DNA from: Acidobacteriota bacterium
GTDB lineage: Bacteria; Acidobacteriota; Terriglobia; Bryobacterales; Bryobacteraceae
Length of the DNA stretch: 37,313 nucleotides
Direction of reading: 5' to 3'
Assembly: GCA_016871055.1 (NCBI GenBank)
Contig: VFZW01000016.1
Span: forward strand, 1 to 37,313
Shown: piece after piece, positions 1 to 8,260 of the stretch
Layout: each line of letters opens with the position of its first letter
How positions within the stretch are numbered: the stretch's first letter is position 1
Notes under the pieces: generated by a model
What the model saw: only the letters and a program-made list of their open reading frames with translations
What the model was told of the DNA's origin: nothing
The model's database searches: none
Translations under genes and position numbers: made by a program

Positions 1-1
1 G

Positions 2-85
2 ACCCCCTTCACATGGAAGGCCTCCGCAGACGTTATCCTCGACAAGGTGCGCCGTTGTAAAGAATTATCCAAGACAGGAGACTAG
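2..85 (+). mobile_element. IS630-family transposase, C-terminal end only
   Basis: Reading from base 2 gives 27 residues and a TAG stop. The stretch contains PFTWKASADVILDKV, which resembles the conserved tail of IS630/Tc1-like DDE transposases (F-x-W-x-x-x-A-D-x-I-L-x-K/A-V). Only the tail is visible because the window begins inside the gene. It converges on aspS, whose stop lies 57 bases away; the right terminus of the IS should lie in 86-142, but I could not define the terminal repeat. The identification rests on motif recall from a short stretch. Confidence 0.6.
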
Positions 86-142
86 CCCGGCTACCTCACG
101 GTCTTCGGCGTGTCGCAGCAGTCGTTCTGCAAGAACTCCGCG

Positions 143-1933
143 CTATCGCTTGGTGCGCACCTGAATATGCAACTCGCGCAGGTTCTTGTCCGGTACTTCG
201 CTCGGGGCGTCGCACATGAGATCGGTACCCTTGGCGGTCTTCGGGAACGGGATGACATCGCGCAGCGACTTTTCACCGGCCAGGATCATCACCAGCCGGT
301 CGAGCCCAAGGGCAATGCCACCGTGGGGCGGAGCGCCGAACTCGAGCGCCTCGAGCAAGAAGCCGAACTTCGTCTGCGCTTCTTCCATCGACAGACCGAG
401 CGCGCTGAAAACCGCCGATTGTACGTCCCGGCGATGAATACGAATCGAGCCCGATCCGAGTTCAACGCCGTTCAGCACGATGTCGTAGCTCTTGGCCCGG
501 CAGCGGGCGGGATCGGCAGTCAGCTTGTCGATGTCCTCATCGTGCACCGAAGTGAAAGGATGGTGTGCGGCCACCCAGCGGCCGGCTTCGTCGTTCCATT
601 CAAACATCGGGAAGTCGACGACCCATAGGAATTTGAATACCGTCGGGTCGAGCAGCTTATGCCGGTCGTTGAACTTCTGTGCGGCGAACAATCGGAGTTG
701 ACCGGCGGCTTGCAGGACCGTCTCCTCGGGGCGGTGACCGGACGGCGCGCTCGGCCAACCGGCGAGAAACAGCAAGTCATTCTCACCCGCGCCCGTACGC
801 TCACGGACTTTCGCCACAGACTCAGGGGCGTCGCGTTCCAGACGCTTCATGTCGTCGAACACGCGAAGGCCACGCTCGACGCCGAACGCTTTCAGTTCAT
901 CACGCTCCTTGCGCGTGGCCGGACCGGTGTTCGGAATCACGATCGCGACGAGAGGCAATCCCGGCGTCGCAAAATTCGGATCTTCGGGGAAGAGATCTTC
1001 CACGCAATAGAACGGCGGAATGCGAAGATCCGGCTTGTCGATGCCGTAGCTGCGCATCGCTTGTGCGTACGTCAGGCGCGGGAAGGGCGCTTCGACCGTG
1101 AAACCGGCTTCCTTGCAGACACGCACCAGCAACGGCTCGATGACATCGAAAATTGTCTCCTGTTGCGGGAAGCTCATCTCGACGTCGATTTGCGTGAACT
1201 CGTACTGGCGGTCCGCCCGGAGATCCTCGTCGCGGAAGCAACGGACGATCTGAAAGTACTTTTCGAAACCGCTGATCATGAGCAACTGCTTGAAGATCTG
1301 CGGCGATTGCGGCAGTGCGTAGAACTCGCCCGAATACATACGGCTCGGGACAAGGAAATCGCGCGCGCCTTCAGGCGTCGACTTGGTCAGGAATGGAGTC
1401 TCGATCTCGAGGAAGCCGTTCTCATAGAACACCTCGCGAACGGCGAGCGAAATCTTCGAGCGCAGCATGATGTTGCGTTGCATGCGCGGGCGGCGAAGAT
1501 CGATATAGCGGTACTTCAATCGCGCGTCTTCGTTGACGTCAACATTGTCTTCCATCGGGAACGGCGGGGTGCGGCTCTCGTTGAGAATCCAGAGGCTATC
1601 GGCGACGATTTCGACCTCGCCGGTCGGCAGGTTTGGATTGATGGTCTCGGCGGTGCGGGTCTTGACGACGCCTTCAACGGCGACCACGTATTCGCTGCGC
1701 AGCATATCGGCTTTGTCGTGAACAGCCGCGAACTTTTCATCGGAGTGAAAAACGACTTGCGACACGCCGTCGCGGTCGCGCAGGTGAATAAAGATGACGC
1801 CGCCCAAATCGCGGCGGCGATGCACCCAACCCATCAAAAGCGCGCGTTTGCCTTCGTCGGAGGCACGCAACTGGCCGCAGGTATGAGTGCGGCGGAGATT
1901 TCCCAGGAAATCCAGAGGTACTTGTTCTGGCAT
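143..1933 (-). CDS. aspS: Aspartyl-tRNA synthetase
   Basis: Class II aminoacyl-tRNA synthetase that charges tRNA with aspartate in the cytoplasm. At 596 residues it has the usual bacterial length. An N-terminal OB-fold anticodon-binding domain (about 15-110, with GWVHRRRDLGG) leads into the catalytic core. Motif 2 is FRDEDLRADRQYEFTQID (about 228-246). A GAD insertion follows (about 300-415), and motif 3 is GGIALGLDRLVMIL near the C-terminus. The residue after RRRD is Leu43, as in discriminating E. coli AspRS rather than the His reported in non-discriminating P. aeruginosa AspRS; whether this enzyme is discriminating is only an inference. The ATG start is the natural one, giving MPEQVPLDFLGNLRRTH. 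No strong Shine-Dalgarno sequence precedes it. It is the last gene of the leftward run, 366 bases after hisS, and has its own consensus -10. Confidence 0.97.
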   Translation of the reverse strand: MPEQVPLDFLGNLRRTHTCGQLRASDEGKRALLMGWVHRRRDLGGVIFIHLRDRDGVSQVVFHSDEKFAAVHDKADMLRSEYVVAVEGVVKTRTAETINPNLPTGEVEIVADSLWILNESRTPPFPMEDNVDVNEDARLKYRYIDLRRPRMQRNIMLRSKISLAVREVFYENGFLEIETPFLTKSTPEGARDFLVPSRMYSGEFYALPQSPQIFKQLLMISGFEKYFQIVRCFRDEDLRADRQYEFTQIDVEMSFPQQETIFDVIEPLLVRVCKEAGFTVEAPFPRLTYAQAMRSYGIDKPDLRIPPFYCVEDLFPEDPNFATPGLPLVAIVIPNTGPATRKERDELKAFGVERGLRVFDDMKRLERDAPESVAKVRERTGAGENDLLFLAGWPSAPSGHRPEETVLQAAGQLRLFAAQKFNDRHKLLDPTVFKFLWVVDFPMFEWNDEAGRWVAAHHPFTSVHDEDIDKLTADPARCRAKSYDIVLNGVELGSGSIRIHRRDVQSAVFSALGLSMEEAQTKFGFLLEALEFGAPPHGGIALGLDRLVMILAGEKSLRDVIPFPKTAKGTDLMCDAPSEVPDKNLRELHIQVRTKR

Positions 1934-2006
1934 GATTAGCGGTTCGATTCTCGAGAGGGGACGGCCCGATGTGGAGGGGACAACTTACGTCTGGACCGAT
2001 CTTGTT

Positions 2007-2012
2007 ATTATA
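2007..2012 (-). promoter_or_regulatory. Probable aspS -10 element
   Basis: On the minus strand these bases read TATAAT, a perfect sigma-70-type -10. It lies about 74 bases upstream of the aspS ATG and implies a leader of roughly 65 bases. There is no good -35 at 16-18 bases spacing (TCAGTG is found there). The element suggests aspS can be transcribed independently of hisS. Confidence 0.5.
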
Positions 2013-2241
2013 CCGTCGCGCATGCGCTTCACTGATTCGGGGTTGGACGTATTTGCTTTTGGAGCTGACTGTTCTATTTCCGACGCGCAGGCGAGGACCC
2101 CGGCCGCCCGCCGAGCCGAAGCGATTCCGTTGCGCGAGCTCCTCAAACATCGGCGTCATCGTTCGAGGAAGGCGAGTTCCTTCGCGGCCGTACCTCCGCA
2201 TGAGGGCGGCGCTGCGCAGTAGGATTCTCAGTTTCTTGTGT

Positions 2242-2269
2242 GGCCCGCCGCGGGCCATTGGGGCTCCCT
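2242..2269. repeat. Palindromic intergenic repeat, copy C1
   Basis: A 28-base unit beginning with the perfect palindrome GGCCCGCCGCGGGCC (2242-2256) and running through CATTGGGGCTCCCT. It matches 10623-10650 at 27 of 28 bases. It can form a strong GC hairpin and sits downstream of the hisS stop, so it could act as a REP-like element or transcript-end stabiliser. The two copies are 8.4 kb apart in unrelated intergenic regions. Confidence 0.75.
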
Positions 2270-2299
2270 TGCGGCCTCGGTCCGGTAGGGCGCGGCCGC

Positions 2300-3547
2300 T
2301 TACGCGCGCAAGCGTTCGACCAATTCGGCTTCGCTGACGTGAGCTTGTTCGCCGCTCGCCATTGCCTTCAACACGTATGAGCCTTTGGCCAATTCATCTT
2401 CGCCAATCAGCAGCGTGTAGGCGGCGCCGGCTTTGTTGGCGAGTTCCATCAACCGCTTTAACTTGGCGGGCGGGCCAACTTCGACGCTGGCGCCGGCGGC
2501 CCGAACCGCGCCGGCCAGGACCGCGCCTTTGCGGAAGGCCTCGTCGCTCATCGGTGCGATGAAAAGGCGCAGCACCGACGCGGCGGTTCCGCCGCGCGCT
2601 TCCTCGACGGCCATTACTAAACGATCTTCGCCGATGGAGAAACCGATGCCTGGCGCGGCAACCTTAGAGCCGAGCGACTCGGCGAGGCCGTTGTAGCGGC
2701 CGCCGCCGCAGATGGCGTTCTGCGCGCCGAGCGCGCCGTGCAGGAATTCAAACGTCGTGTGGGTGTAGTAATCGAGTCCGCGAACGAGGCGCGGCGTCAC
2801 TTCGTAGGCGATGCCGCGGTCGTCGAGATACCGGCGCACGGCCGCGAAGTGATCGCGGCAGGCATCGGTGAGGAAATCGTGAATGCTTGGAAGCTTCTCG
2901 ACGATCGGCTGATCCTGCTCGGCCTTGGAGTCCAGCACGCGGAGCGGGTTCGTCGTCACGCGGCGTTGCGAATCGGGGGACAGCGCTTCGATGTGTGGGG
3001 CCAAGTCCTCTTTCAGTTTCGCGACGTAGCGGGCGCGTGATTCCGGATCGCCGACGGAGTTGATGAGCAGGCGCGAACCTTTCACACCGCAGGCGTCGAG
3101 CAGCGCGGCGACCATCTCGATGACCTCGGCATCAACGCCGGGGAAGTCCGAACCGATCGCTTCGGCGCCGATCTGGGAGAACTGGCGATAGCGGCCTTTT
3201 TGCGGACGTTCACGCCGGAACATCGGACCGATGTAGAAGAGTTTCTTCAGCCCCGGGATCTGGTCCATGCGGTGTTCGATGAAGGCGCGAATCACCGATG
3301 CGGTGTTCTCAGGACGCAGCGTCAACGAGGATCCGTCGCGATCCTCGAACGTGTACATTTCCTTGGAGACGATGTCGGTTTCTTCGCCCACGCCGCGCGC
3401 AAACAGCGCGGTCTCTTCGAAGATGGGCGTCCGGATCTCCTGGTAGTTAAAACCGCCAAACACGCGGCGGGCGGCTTGTTCGACTTCGTTCCACACCGCC
3501 GACGCGGGCGGAAGAATATCGCGCGTTCCCTTGATGGCTCGTATCAT
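2300..3547 (-). CDS. hisS: Histidyl-tRNA synthetase
   Basis: Class II synthetase that charges tRNA-His; 415 residues, the normal bacterial length. The start ATG gives MIRAIKGTRDILPP, the conserved HisRS N-terminus with the KGTRD motif. Motif 2 is FRRERPQKGRYRQF (about 110-123). The histidine-specific motif LVRGLDYYT is present around residue 258, and the C-terminal 90 residues form the HGTP anticodon-binding domain, ending VERLRA. The gene starts 6 bases after the stop of the gamma-carbonic anhydrase gene, so it is probably co-transcribed with it and with the ATPase further upstream. Combining hisS with a DUF4143 ATPase in one run is unusual. Confidence 0.97.
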   Translation of the reverse strand: MIRAIKGTRDILPPASAVWNEVEQAARRVFGGFNYQEIRTPIFEETALFARGVGEETDIVSKEMYTFEDRDGSSLTLRPENTASVIRAFIEHRMDQIPGLKKLFYIGPMFRRERPQKGRYRQFSQIGAEAIGSDFPGVDAEVIEMVAALLDACGVKGSRLLINSVGDPESRARYVAKLKEDLAPHIEALSPDSQRRVTTNPLRVLDSKAEQDQPIVEKLPSIHDFLTDACRDHFAAVRRYLDDRGIAYEVTPRLVRGLDYYTHTTFEFLHGALGAQNAICGGGRYNGLAESLGSKVAAPGIGFSIGEDRLVMAVEEARGGTAASVLRLFIAPMSDEAFRKGAVLAGAVRAAGASVEVGPPAKLKRLMELANKAGAAYTLLIGEDELAKGSYVLKAMASGEQAHVSEAELVERLRA

Positions 3548-3553
3548 GCGGTT

Positions 3554-4072
3554 CTAGAGAGCGGGCTCGTTGCGGTATTCGGCGCGAAGATCCACGTAGT
3601 GCTGCGCGTTGACGCGAAACCGTTCTTTTTCTTCTCCGCTCACTTCGCGGCGGACCTTCGCAGGCACGCCCATCGCGAGGCTTCCCGGCGGGATCTGCAT
3701 GCCTTCGGGCACGAGCGCGCCGGCGGCGATCACCGATCCGGCGCCGATGCGCGCGCCGTTCAGCACGATCGCGCCGATGCCGATCAGGCAATCGTCTTCA
3801 ACGACGCAGCCGTGCAGCACCACCGAGTGACCGACCGTGACGCGATTGCCGATGTTCAGTTCAAACAGTGCGTGTTCGACGTGGAGCACCGATCCGTCCT
3901 GCACGTTCGATTCCTCGCCGATGGTGATTTTATTGACGTCACCGCGCAACACGGCGTTGGGCCAAACGCTTGACCGCTCGCCGATGGTTACATCGCCGAT
4001 GACAACGGAGGTCGGGTCGATCCACGCGCTGGGCGCGATCTTGGGGGTAGTTCCTTTGAAGGGTCTTATCAT
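3554..4072 (-). CDS. Gamma-class carbonic anhydrase / left-handed beta-helix protein (YrdA-like)
   Basis: A 172-residue protein made of hexapeptide repeats (for example VVIGDVTIGERSSVWPNAVL and IGNRVTVG) that fold as a left-handed beta-helix, followed by a C-terminal helix from about 145. The three zinc-ligand histidines of gamma carbonic anhydrases are present as His64 (SVLHVE), His82 (VGHS) and His87 (LHGC), with the family spacing of 5 between the last two. Family members hydrate CO2 or bind metals as trimers. Members of the YrdA/PaaY/CaiE subgroup are sometimes inactive as anhydrases, so activity is not certain. Its ATG overlaps the stop of the upstream ATPase (ATGA, 4069-4072), and hisS follows after 6 bases, indicating an operon. 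Confidence 0.88.
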   Translation of the reverse strand: MIRPFKGTTPKIAPSAWIDPTSVVIGDVTIGERSSVWPNAVLRGDVNKITIGEESNVQDGSVLHVEHALFELNIGNRVTVGHSVVLHGCVVEDDCLIGIGAIVLNGARIGAGSVIAAGALVPEGMQIPPGSLAMGVPAKVRREVSGEEKERFRVNAQHYVDLRAEYRNEPAL

Positions 4073-5256
4073 GTCGCGGAATATTTCATTATCGCCATGC
4101 GCGACCGCGGTGGCGCGAGGGCCTCGGCCAAGCCGGTGAGAGGAATCACTTCCATGTTGTCCCCTATCGGGTACGGCGTATCGCCGGGATAGACTACGTA
4201 GAGCCGGTCCAGTTTGAGTGCGCTCATAGCGAGCGTCATCGATTTCGTACGCGTGGGCGCGTCGCCGCGCTTTACTTCGACGCCGATCAACTTCCCGCGC
4301 CAGTGAACGAGAAAATCCAATTCGCCCCCCGTGTGCACAGCCCAGAAATAGACGTTTCGCTCGCCAACCAGACGAATCAACTCCTCCAGCACGAACCCCT
4401 CCCAGGAGTAGCCAAGTTTGGGGTGTTCGAACAGTTGATCGAAGTCGACGAGCCGCAGGAGCGCGTGAAGAATTCCGGTGTCGCGGATATAAACTTTCGG
4501 CGCTTTCACTTCGCGTTTGTCTATGTTGACGTGCCAGGGCCGAACCACGCGGATCATGAAAGCGCGTTGCAGAAACTCAAAATAGGAAAGCACCGTGTTG
4601 TTGTGCAGCGCCAGCGATCGCGAAAGTTCGGCTGCGTTCCACTTGCCGCCGTGCATGTGCGCGAGCATCGCCCAGAACCTCCGCACGCGCTCCGGATCGG
4701 CGCGAAAGTTGAGAATGCCCATGTCGCGTTCGAGGAACGTTTGAATGAAGTTGTCGACCCAGGTCCGCGCTTCCTTGGCGCTTCGGGCCAGGTATGCGCG
4801 CGGGAATCCCCCGCGCCACCAGAGCCGGTCAACGTTGGCGGCACCGACTTCGTCGATTTGAAAACCGGAGATAGGTAAATAGGCGACGCGCCCCGCCAGC
4901 GACTCTCCGGCTTGCGTCGCCAGTTCTGGCGACGTGCTGCCGAGAATCAGGAACTTTGCCTTCTGCGGCCTCCGGTCGGCGAGCACGCGGAGAATTGGGA
5001 ACAGTTCCGGCATGAATTGAATCTCGTCGATAACGACGAGCCCGCGCGCACTCTCGAGCAAGCGCATCGGTTCCTTGAGACGCGCTTTGGAGAGCAGGTC
5101 TTCGCAATCGAGCCACATTGATAGCCGTTCGGCGGCCATCATGCGCGCCAGGGTAGTCTTTCCGCATTGACGTGGGCCCAGAATCGCGGTCACCGCGTTG
5201 GAGCGTATGAGCATTCGAATCTCATCACGGAGACGGGTGCGGTCGATGAGGTCCAT
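4069..5256 (-). CDS. AAA-family ATPase with DUF4143 domain
   Basis: A 395-residue P-loop ATPase. Walker A is GPRQCGKTT (27-35) and Walker B is LVVIDEIQ (73-80), followed by a sensor-like ILGSTSPEL. The C-terminal half is the DUF4143 domain, with a PD-(D/E)xK-like signature (GGELDFLVH, then GVEVKRG). The cellular role of this widespread, often horizontally moved family is not established. It is the first gene of the leftward run, is translationally coupled to the carbonic anhydrase (ATGA overlap), and lies beside an AT-rich upstream region, which fits acquisition from outside. The ATG start is supported by a TATAAG hexamer 10 bases upstream. The link with hisS may be only positional. Confidence 0.9.
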   Translation of the reverse strand: MDLIDRTRLRDEIRMLIRSNAVTAILGPRQCGKTTLARMMAAERLSMWLDCEDLLSKARLKEPMRLLESARGLVVIDEIQFMPELFPILRVLADRRPQKAKFLILGSTSPELATQAGESLAGRVAYLPISGFQIDEVGAANVDRLWWRGGFPRAYLARSAKEARTWVDNFIQTFLERDMGILNFRADPERVRRFWAMLAHMHGGKWNAAELSRSLALHNNTVLSYFEFLQRAFMIRVVRPWHVNIDKREVKAPKVYIRDTGILHALLRLVDFDQLFEHPKLGYSWEGFVLEELIRLVGERNVYFWAVHTGGELDFLVHWRGKLIGVEVKRGDAPTRTKSMTLAMSALKLDRLYVVYPGDTPYPIGDNMEVIPLTGLAEALAPPRSRMAIMKYSAT

Positions 5257-5432
5257 ACAGGAAATTCTTATACTAGGATATCAGTTTTTCATGTATGGCA
5301 TTCCGCTCACGGATTTTGATGGAATCACTATCCATGAAATTGTTATAGTTATATGTATGTTTTTCCTGGATAGTTGCATACCGAGAAACGTCTCGTAACG
5401 CTACCACCACCGCCGTCATCTACAATAAAACC
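5257..5432. promoter_or_regulatory. AT-rich divergent control region with inverted repeat
   Basis: This 176-base gap between the divergent ATPase and peptidase genes is markedly AT-rich compared with its surroundings. It contains an inverted repeat with arms 5328-5339 and 5362-5373 (CTATCCATGAAA against CTATCCAGGAAA after reverse complementing, 11 of 12 bases). A related TTTTTCATG lies at about 5285. Candidate -10 elements are TATAAG on the minus strand (5267-5272, for the ATPase) and TACAAT on the plus strand (5421-5426, for the peptidase). The repeats look like operator half-sites, but no bound regulator can be named. Confidence 0.5.
5421..5426 (+). promoter_or_regulatory. -10 element of the S9 peptidase gene
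   Basis: TACAAT ends 6 bases before the ATG at 5433, so transcription would begin at or next to the start codon. There is no Shine-Dalgarno sequence in front of the ATG. A leaderless mRNA is inferred. Confidence 0.45.
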
Positions 5433-7451
5433 ATGCTTTGGCGTCTCACCTTCTGCACTGCCTTTGCCGCGATTGCCGCCACTCTCGACGTCGAAACGCT
5501 CATGCGCATTCAGCGCATATCGGACCCTCAACTATCGCCCGACGGGAAGACCGTTGCCTTCGCGGCGCAGCGTGTCGATCTGGCCGCGAACAAGAAGACC
5601 ACGCAGATCTATAACGTTACGCTTGACGGCTCTTCGCCCAAAGCCGTTACGTCGGAGGGCTCCAACGACCGGCCTCGCTGGTCGCCCGATTCCAAGCGGC
5701 TGCTGTTTGTTTCCGATCGAGGCGGTTCGTCGCAGGTCTGGATCATGAATGCCGACGGTTCCGCACAGAAGCAGGTCACCAAACTCGCGACGGAAGCCTC
5801 GGGCGTGCTTCCCTTCCCGGACGGCAAACGCATTCTGTTCCTGAGCGAAGTCTATCCGGAATGCAACGACGAAGCGTGCAACGAGCGCATGCTGAGGGAA
5901 GAGAAAGAGTCGAAGTCAAAGGCGCGCGTGTACACGTCGCTGCTGTATCGACACTGGAATACGTATCAGTCTAAACGCCGCAGCCATTTGATGATGGCCG
6001 ATATCGGCGGCGGCGCGGTGAAGGACCTCACGCCCGGCCGGTTCGACGTCCCGACGTTCTCGCTCGGCGGCCAGGACGGTTATGCGATCTCCTCGGATTC
6101 AAAAGAAGTCTGCTATGTGATGAATGGCGAGAACGATCAGGCGCTGTCGACCAACAGCGAACTTTGGACCGTGTCGCCGGAGAGCGGCGAGCCGCGCAAA
6201 ATCACGATCACGGCGGGCGCCGATGTGGGGCCGGTTTATTCACCCGACGGCCAGTGGCTGGCTTGGCGCGGCCAGAAAACGGCTGGCTATGAAAGCGACC
6301 GCTGGCGGCTGTTTCTGATCCAAAGATCGAGCGGAAGCGTTCGCGATTTGACCGAGACGCTGGACCGGTCGGTGCAGAGTATCTCGTGGTCGCCGGATTC
6401 GACGCGCTTGTTCTTTACGGTTGAAGACCGCGGCCGGCAGGGCATTCAGATGTTCGCGGTCAATGGGAGTGGCGGGGCGCGGTCGATTGTCTCCGGCAGC
6501 GCGACTTATGACGACGTTCAACTTACTCCCGACGGCAAGACGATGATCTACACGATGCAAACCGGCTCCAAGCCCGTGGAAATCTTCAAGGTTCATTCTT
6601 CCGACAACAAGCCCGTGCCGCTGGCCAAGCTGAACGACGGAGTGATGGGCGGATTGACGTTGCCGGCATTTGAGGACATAACCGTTACAGGCGCCGAGGG
6701 CGCAAAGGTTCATAGCTTCGTGTTGAAACCGCCCGATTTCGACTCGAAACAAAAGTACCCGGTATTGTTTTTCATCCACGGTGGCCCGCAAGGCGCGTGG
6801 CATGAATCGTGGAGCTACCGCTGGAATCCGCAAGTCTTCGCGGCGGCGGGATTCGTGGTTGTAATGCCGAACCCGCGCGGCTCAACCGGCTACGGTCAGA
6901 AATTCACCGATGAGATCAACAACGACTGGGGCGGCAAGGTCTACGAAGACATCATCGCGACGGTCGACCATGTGGCGGCGCAGCCGTGGGCCGACGCCGG
7001 GCGATTCGCCGCTGCGGGTGGCAGCTATGGCGGCTACATGGTGAACTGGATGCTCGGCCACACGCAGCGATTCAAGGCGTTCGTTTCGCACGCGGGCGTG
7101 TTCGACCTGCGCAGCATGGCGGGCGAGACCGAGGAGTTGTGGTTTCCGATGTGGGAGTTCCGAGGCATGCCTTGGGACAACGCGGAGTCGTATGCGAAGT
7201 GGTCGCCAAGCCATTATGTGAGCGAGTTTCAAACGCCGACGCTGGTGATACACGGCGATCTGGATTACCGCGTTCCGGTGGGCCAAGGCCTGCAGCTCTA
7301 CACGGCGCTGCAGATGAAGAAGGTGCCGTCGAAGCTGCTGCTGTTCCCCGATGAAGGGCACTGGATACTCAAACCGCAAAACAGCGCGGTGTGGCACAAA
7401 CACTTTCTCGACTGGATTACCGAGTGGACGAAGAAGCCTTCGAAACCCTGA
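5433..7451 (+). CDS. S9-family prolyl oligopeptidase (DPP5/acylaminoacyl-peptidase-like)
   Basis: A 672-residue secreted serine peptidase. Residues 1-16 form a signal peptide. A TolB/WD40-like beta-propeller follows (about 20-400, with repeated SPDGK and SPDSK blades). The C-terminal alpha/beta-hydrolase has the oxyanion strand HGGPQGAW and the triad Ser531 (GGSYGGYM), Asp611 (HGDLDYRV) and His643 (DEGHW). The architecture and WSYRWNPQ stretch resemble bacterial dipeptidyl-peptidase 5, which trims dipeptides from oligopeptides in the periplasm; the exact specificity is inferred. It is monocistronic or the head of the run leading to scpA, which begins 20 bases downstream. The start is preceded by a -10-like hexamer rather than a ribosome-binding site. 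Confidence 0.93.
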   Translation: MLWRLTFCTAFAAIAATLDVETLMRIQRISDPQLSPDGKTVAFAAQRVDLAANKKTTQIYNVTLDGSSPKAVTSEGSNDRPRWSPDSKRLLFVSDRGGSSQVWIMNADGSAQKQVTKLATEASGVLPFPDGKRILFLSEVYPECNDEACNERMLREEKESKSKARVYTSLLYRHWNTYQSKRRSHLMMADIGGGAVKDLTPGRFDVPTFSLGGQDGYAISSDSKEVCYVMNGENDQALSTNSELWTVSPESGEPRKITITAGADVGPVYSPDGQWLAWRGQKTAGYESDRWRLFLIQRSSGSVRDLTETLDRSVQSISWSPDSTRLFFTVEDRGRQGIQMFAVNGSGGARSIVSGSATYDDVQLTPDGKTMIYTMQTGSKPVEIFKVHSSDNKPVPLAKLNDGVMGGLTLPAFEDITVTGAEGAKVHSFVLKPPDFDSKQKYPVLFFIHGGPQGAWHESWSYRWNPQVFAAAGFVVVMPNPRGSTGYGQKFTDEINNDWGGKVYEDIIATVDHVAAQPWADAGRFAAAGGSYGGYMVNWMLGHTQRFKAFVSHAGVFDLRSMAGETEELWFPMWEFRGMPWDNAESYAKWSPSHYVSEFQTPTLVIHGDLDYRVPVGQGLQLYTALQMKKVPSKLLLFPDEGHWILKPQNSAVWHKHFLDWITEWTKKPSKP

Positions 7452-7471
7452 TTTTGTTAACCTGTTAAGTA

Positions 7472-8257
7472 GTGTCGTCTCCGCTCAACGTTCACCTGGA
7501 ACAGTATGAAGGCCCGCTGGACCTTCTCCTGGATCTGATCCGCAAACAACAGATCAATATCTACGACATCCCGATCGCCCGCATCACCTCCCAGTACCTG
7601 GAGTACGTGCAAAAGGCTGTCGAGATGGACATGGAGTTGAGTGCGGAGTTCGTCTATATGGCCTCGACCTTGATTCACATCAAGTCGAGGATGCTGCTGC
7701 CGCGCGATCCCGAGTTGGAGAAGATGGACCCCGAGGGCGATCCGCGCCAGGAGTTGGTCGACCGGTTGCTCGAACACGAGCGATTTAAGAACGCCGCCGA
7801 GATGTTGCAACAGAAGCGGTTGATGGAAGAGGCCGCGTGGTCGAATCCGGCGCTGAAGGATTTTCTGAGCGACAACGATGAGCCCGGTCTTGCCGTCACG
7901 TTGTTCGACCTGGTACAGACGCTGCAGAAGGTGCTCGAACGCGCCAAGAATCGTCCGCAATTCGAGATCACCAAGGAAGACGTCACCGTTCCAGATATGA
8001 TTGTCTACCTGCGAAACGTGCTGCGTTCGGTGAAAGCGCACGAGTCGGTTTCGGCGACGGAGTTGTTCGAGCGACAGCGCTCGCGCGGTGCGATGATCGT
8101 GTTGTTTCTCGCGATTCTCGAACTGGTGAAGAACCAGGCCGTGACGCTGGTGCAGCAGGAGGCATTCGGCGATATCGGGTTGAAGCGCCACAAGAATTTT
8201 GAAGAGTTCGCCGCCAACGACGAGACGGTCGCGCGGCTGGAAGAGGAATACAAGTAG
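7472..8257 (+). CDS. scpA: Segregation and condensation protein A
   Basis: A 261-residue kleisin-like subunit that bridges SMC heads together with ScpB in chromosome condensation and segregation. The N-terminus, with YEGPLDLLLDLIRKQ and INIYDIPIARITSQYLEY, is the hallmark of ScpA. The middle is charged and helical, and the C-terminal winged helix carries FLAILELVKNQ. The start is GTG at 7472; the next codons immediately enter the conserved domain, so no later start is credible. It lies 20 bases after the peptidase gene and 3 bases before scpB, forming the head of a compact scpA-scpB-rluB cluster, a common bacterial arrangement. Confidence 0.95.
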   Translation: MSSPLNVHLEQYEGPLDLLLDLIRKQQINIYDIPIARITSQYLEYVQKAVEMDMELSAEFVYMASTLIHIKSRMLLPRDPELEKMDPEGDPRQELVDRLLEHERFKNAAEMLQQKRLMEEAAWSNPALKDFLSDNDEPGLAVTLFDLVQTLQKVLERAKNRPQFEITKEDVTVPDMIVYLRNVLRSVKAHESVSATELFERQRSRGAMIVLFLAILELVKNQAVTLVQQEAFGDIGLKRHKNFEEFAANDETVARLEEEYK

Positions 8258-8260
8258 GCC

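Larger units (their letters stand above)
1934..2299. other. aspS-hisS intergenic region (366 bases)
   Basis: The gap separates the hisS stop from the aspS start and is unusually long for this compact run. It holds a consensus -10 hexamer for aspS (2007-2012, minus) and a palindromic repeat shared with 10623-10650. A minus-strand reading frame crosses it and runs on into aspS in another frame; it is Arg-rich without recognisable domains and I do not take it as a gene. I saw no tRNA or T-box-like element. Confidence 0.6.

Noticed and set aside
659-1939. Long plus-strand frame (426 codons) opposite aspS
   Set aside because: It is fully antisense to a strongly conserved aspS, is rich in Arg, Val, Asp and His in the manner of GC-rich shadow frames, and has no domain signature.
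1737-2258. Minus-strand frame of 173 codons across the aspS upstream region
   Set aside because: Overlaps the aspS coding start in another frame, starts within the palindromic repeat and is Arg-rich low-quality sequence.
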